Position numbers and translations under genes: made by a program
Shown here: positions 62,617-64,000 of the stretch, piece by piece
Numbering within the stretch: position 1 is the stretch's first letter
Layout of the letters: each line of letters begins with the position of its first letter
From: Nitrosopumilus cobalaminigenes
Lineage (GTDB): Archaea > Thermoproteota > Nitrososphaeria > Nitrososphaerales > Nitrosopumilaceae
Length of the DNA: 64,000 nucleotides
Direction of reading: 5' to 3'
Assembly (NCBI RefSeq): GCF_013407145.1
Contig: NZ_CP026993.1
Location: 764,590-828,589, forward strand
Notes under the pieces: model-generated
Seen by the model: the letters and a program-made list of their open reading frames with translations, nothing else
What the model was told of the DNA's origin: nothing
The model's database searches: none

Positions 62617-63428
62617 TGAAGACAACATCTTACACAACTACAGGAACAAAAGATGCTGAAGTAGAGATTCCAATAATTTTCTCAACACCATTCAGAAGAG
62701 ACTTGATTCACAAAGCTGTTACTAATTTAACATCACATAAATTCCAAAAGCAAGGTAGAAAACCAATGGCAGGTATGGATGTAGTAGCAGACTCTAATGA
62801 TCCACCAACAGGTCAAGGTGTTTCTCGTGTGGCAAGAATGCAAGGTGGTGGCGGTGGAAGACAAGGTCAAGGTGCAGAAGTCGCATCAACTAGAGGTGGA
62901 AGACAAGCACATCCACCAATTGTCGAGAAAGTAATCTACAAAAAACTAAACAAAAAAGAGAACAAATTAGCATTATGTTCTGCAATTGCAGCAACAGCCT
63001 CAAAAGAATTGGTAGAATTAAGAGGTCATAAAATAGAAGGTATAGAATCATTCCCAATAGTTGTATCTGATGATATTGAATCAGTTTCAAAAACAAGTGA
63101 AATTAGCAAAATTCTTGATTCATTGAAATTAACACAAGATGTCAAGAGACTAAATGCAAGAAAACCACGTTCGGGTCAATCTAGACTAAGAGGAAGAACA
63201 AAGAAAGTTGGAAAAAGCGTATTGTTTGTAACTAAAGATTCTTCAAACTTGTCAAAAGCAACTGGTGCAATACCAGGTGTGGATGTAACAAATGTAAAGA
63301 ATCTAAGTGTGTTAGATTTGGCACCTGGTTCTGATCCAATTAGATTAACAGTTTATTCCAAAGCAGCATTAGAAGAAATTGCAAAAATAAAATCAACACA
63401 TCTGGAGATTATGGTGAAAACACAATGA
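62616..63428 (+). CDS. rpl4: Ribosomal protein uL4
   Basis: A 270-residue uL4 with the extended loop GGGGGRQGQGAEVASTRGGR that lines the exit tunnel and the RPRSGQSRLRGR-like conserved stretch. Start overlaps uL3 by one base; stop overlaps the uL23 ATG (ATGA). Confidence 0.97.
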   Translation: MKTTSYTTTGTKDAEVEIPIIFSTPFRRDLIHKAVTNLTSHKFQKQGRKPMAGMDVVADSNDPPTGQGVSRVARMQGGGGGRQGQGAEVASTRGGRQAHPPIVEKVIYKKLNKKENKLALCSAIAATASKELVELRGHKIEGIESFPIVVSDDIESVSKTSEISKILDSLKLTQDVKRLNARKPRSGQSRLRGRTKKVGKSVLFVTKDSSNLSKATGAIPGVDVTNVKNLSVLDLAPGSDPIRLTVYSKAALEEIAKIKSTHLEIMVKTQ

Positions 63429-63691
63429 ATGTAGATCAAGCAATGAAAATAATCATCAAGCCATACATTACAGAGAAGACCTTTGCAATGGTTGAAAATG
63501 AAAGTAAGATTTGTTTCATAGTAGAAATTTCCGCTAATAAAACACAAATTTCAGAAGCAGTGAAAACACTTTACAAACAAAATGTCAAAAAAGTAAACAC
63601 TGCAAGAACAATTTATGGCAAGAAAGCTTTTGTTCAGTTTGAAAACACCGAAAAAGCCAGAGATTTGGCAACAAAGATAGGAATGCTATAA
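63425..63691 (+). CDS. rpl23: Ribosomal protein uL23
   Basis: An 88-residue uL23: YITEKTFAMVENESKICFIV and VKTLYKQNVKKVNTARTIYG are conserved. ATG 63425 is coupled to uL4; ATG 63443 would give the compact version. Sits at the exit-tunnel rim and docks factors. Confidence 0.95.
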   Translation: MNVDQAMKIIIKPYITEKTFAMVENESKICFIVEISANKTQISEAVKTLYKQNVKKVNTARTIYGKKAFVQFENTEKARDLATKIGML

Positions 63692-63735
63692 TATGGACCA
63701 TAAAACTCGAAGAATACTAACAGGAGAAAAGAGAA

Positions 63736-64000
63736 ATGGTTAAAGAATTTTTATACAGAGGCATTCCAAAAGAGGAACTTGAAAGTTTGTCCCTTGAAAA
63801 ATTATTCATGTTATTTAATTCCAGACAAAGACGATCACTTACAAGAGGAATTACAGATGGAAAAAGAAAACTAATTGAAGAAATTAAAGCCGCAAAAGCA
63901 GGCAAATTAAAAAATCCAATCAAGACTCACATTAGAGAATTGATTATTCTACCGTACATGGTAGGAGTTACAGTAAACACATTCTCAGGAAAAGAATTCC
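63736..64000 (+). CDS. rps19: Ribosomal protein uS19 (partial)
   Basis: At least 88 residues run off the right edge. MVKEFLYRGIPKEELESLSL and KTHIRELIILPYMVGVTVN are typical of archaeal uS19. AGGAG (63722-63726) precedes the ATG. It follows uL23 directly, without the uL2 gene that usually lies between in archaeal operons. Confidence 0.93.
   Translation, partial: MVKEFLYRGIPKEELESLSLEKLFMLFNSRQRRSLTRGITDGKRKLIEEIKAAKAGKLKNPIKTHIRELIILPYMVGVTVNTFSGKEF

Noticed and set aside
63693..63743. A 16-codon frame between uL23 and uS19
   Set aside because: Overlaps the uS19 start in another frame and is too short; uS19 has its own AGGAG.
1..64000. CRISPR arrays, insertion sequences, prophage or integrase sites
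   Set aside because: No spaced direct repeats, transposase-like frames or att-like repeats were found; the tandem repeats are all inside genes.

Overview
The window reads as a piece of the chromosome of an ammonia-oxidising archaeon of the Nitrosopumilaceae (Nitrosopumilus/Nitrosarchaeum type). I infer this from several features. The DNA is AT-rich and tightly packed, with short TATA boxes close to start codons and many TTG starts. There is an archaeal ribosomal-protein operon start (uL3-uL4-uL23-uS19), an archaeal proteasome alpha subunit, an ESCRT-III/CdvB paralogue, a response regulator with a thaumarchaeal-type zinc-ribbon output region, type II GAPDH, and secreted proteins carrying the PEWIKNNAGWWADG module common in this group. 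No ammonia oxidation genes, insertion sequences, prophage or CRISPR arrays were seen. No stretch over 300 bases lacks a gene.

Layout. 1-2.6 kb: end of a type IV pilus/archaellum-like locus (VirB11-type ATPase, two almost identical tandem pilins). 2.7-5.3 kb: VWA protein and MoxR-like AAA+ ATPase. 5.4-12.3 kb: a second pilin-like locus with a 915-residue pilin-headed protein carrying a LamG-like domain, two charged proteins (one with nine perfect 15-bp repeats), a TrmB-type regulator and a RecA/KaiC-like ATPase. 12.3-21.5 kb: ornithine cyclodeaminase-family enzyme, HD phosphohydrolase, cobalamin adenosyltransferase, tRNA-Phe, secreted nuclease, stand-alone Lrp/AsnC ligand-binding domains, VOC protein, nucleotidyl cyclase and many small unknowns. 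21.7-26.3 kb: threonine ammonia-lyase, divergent purE/purK, tiny Cys-rich proteins, sugar nucleotidyltransferase. 26.5-32.3 kb: luciferase-like oxidoreductase, thiolase and DUF35 protein, methyltransferase, Hjc-like nuclease, small unknowns. 32.3-37.4 kb: threonine synthase, CorC/CNNM transporter, GAPDH, small proteins.

37.5-44.5 kb: surface and envelope region with a processive glycosyltransferase translationally coupled to a secreted polysaccharide-deacetylase-like protein, a TackOD1-type response regulator and a DsbA-like thioredoxin. 44.6-51.4 kb: HMG-CoA synthase of the long MvaS type, then biotin synthesis (bioD opposite bioA-bioB-bioF). 51.5-54.1 kb: CcdA and TlpA-like thioredoxin, then a lone CdvB paralogue. 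54.2-59.8 kb: secreted proteins, a PQQ-type sugar dehydrogenase, and a Kazal-DUF1254 protein. 59.8-64 kb: proteasome alpha, SPOUT RNA methyltransferase, micro membrane protein, and the ribosomal operon running off the right edge.

The observations I rate highest are: (i) a BirA-like inverted repeat (GTTAACC-N15-GGTTAAC) just upstream of the bioB TATA box, with a near twin (N14 spacer) in the same place upstream of uL3; (ii) a PgaC/PgaB-like two-gene exopolysaccharide unit whose deacetylase has one altered and one degenerate NodB domain; (iii) a pilin-LamG adhesin candidate; (iv) a strong Shine-Dalgarno placed in front of an ATA codon; (v) a family of tiny Cys-rich and single-helix membrane proteins that gene callers usually miss.
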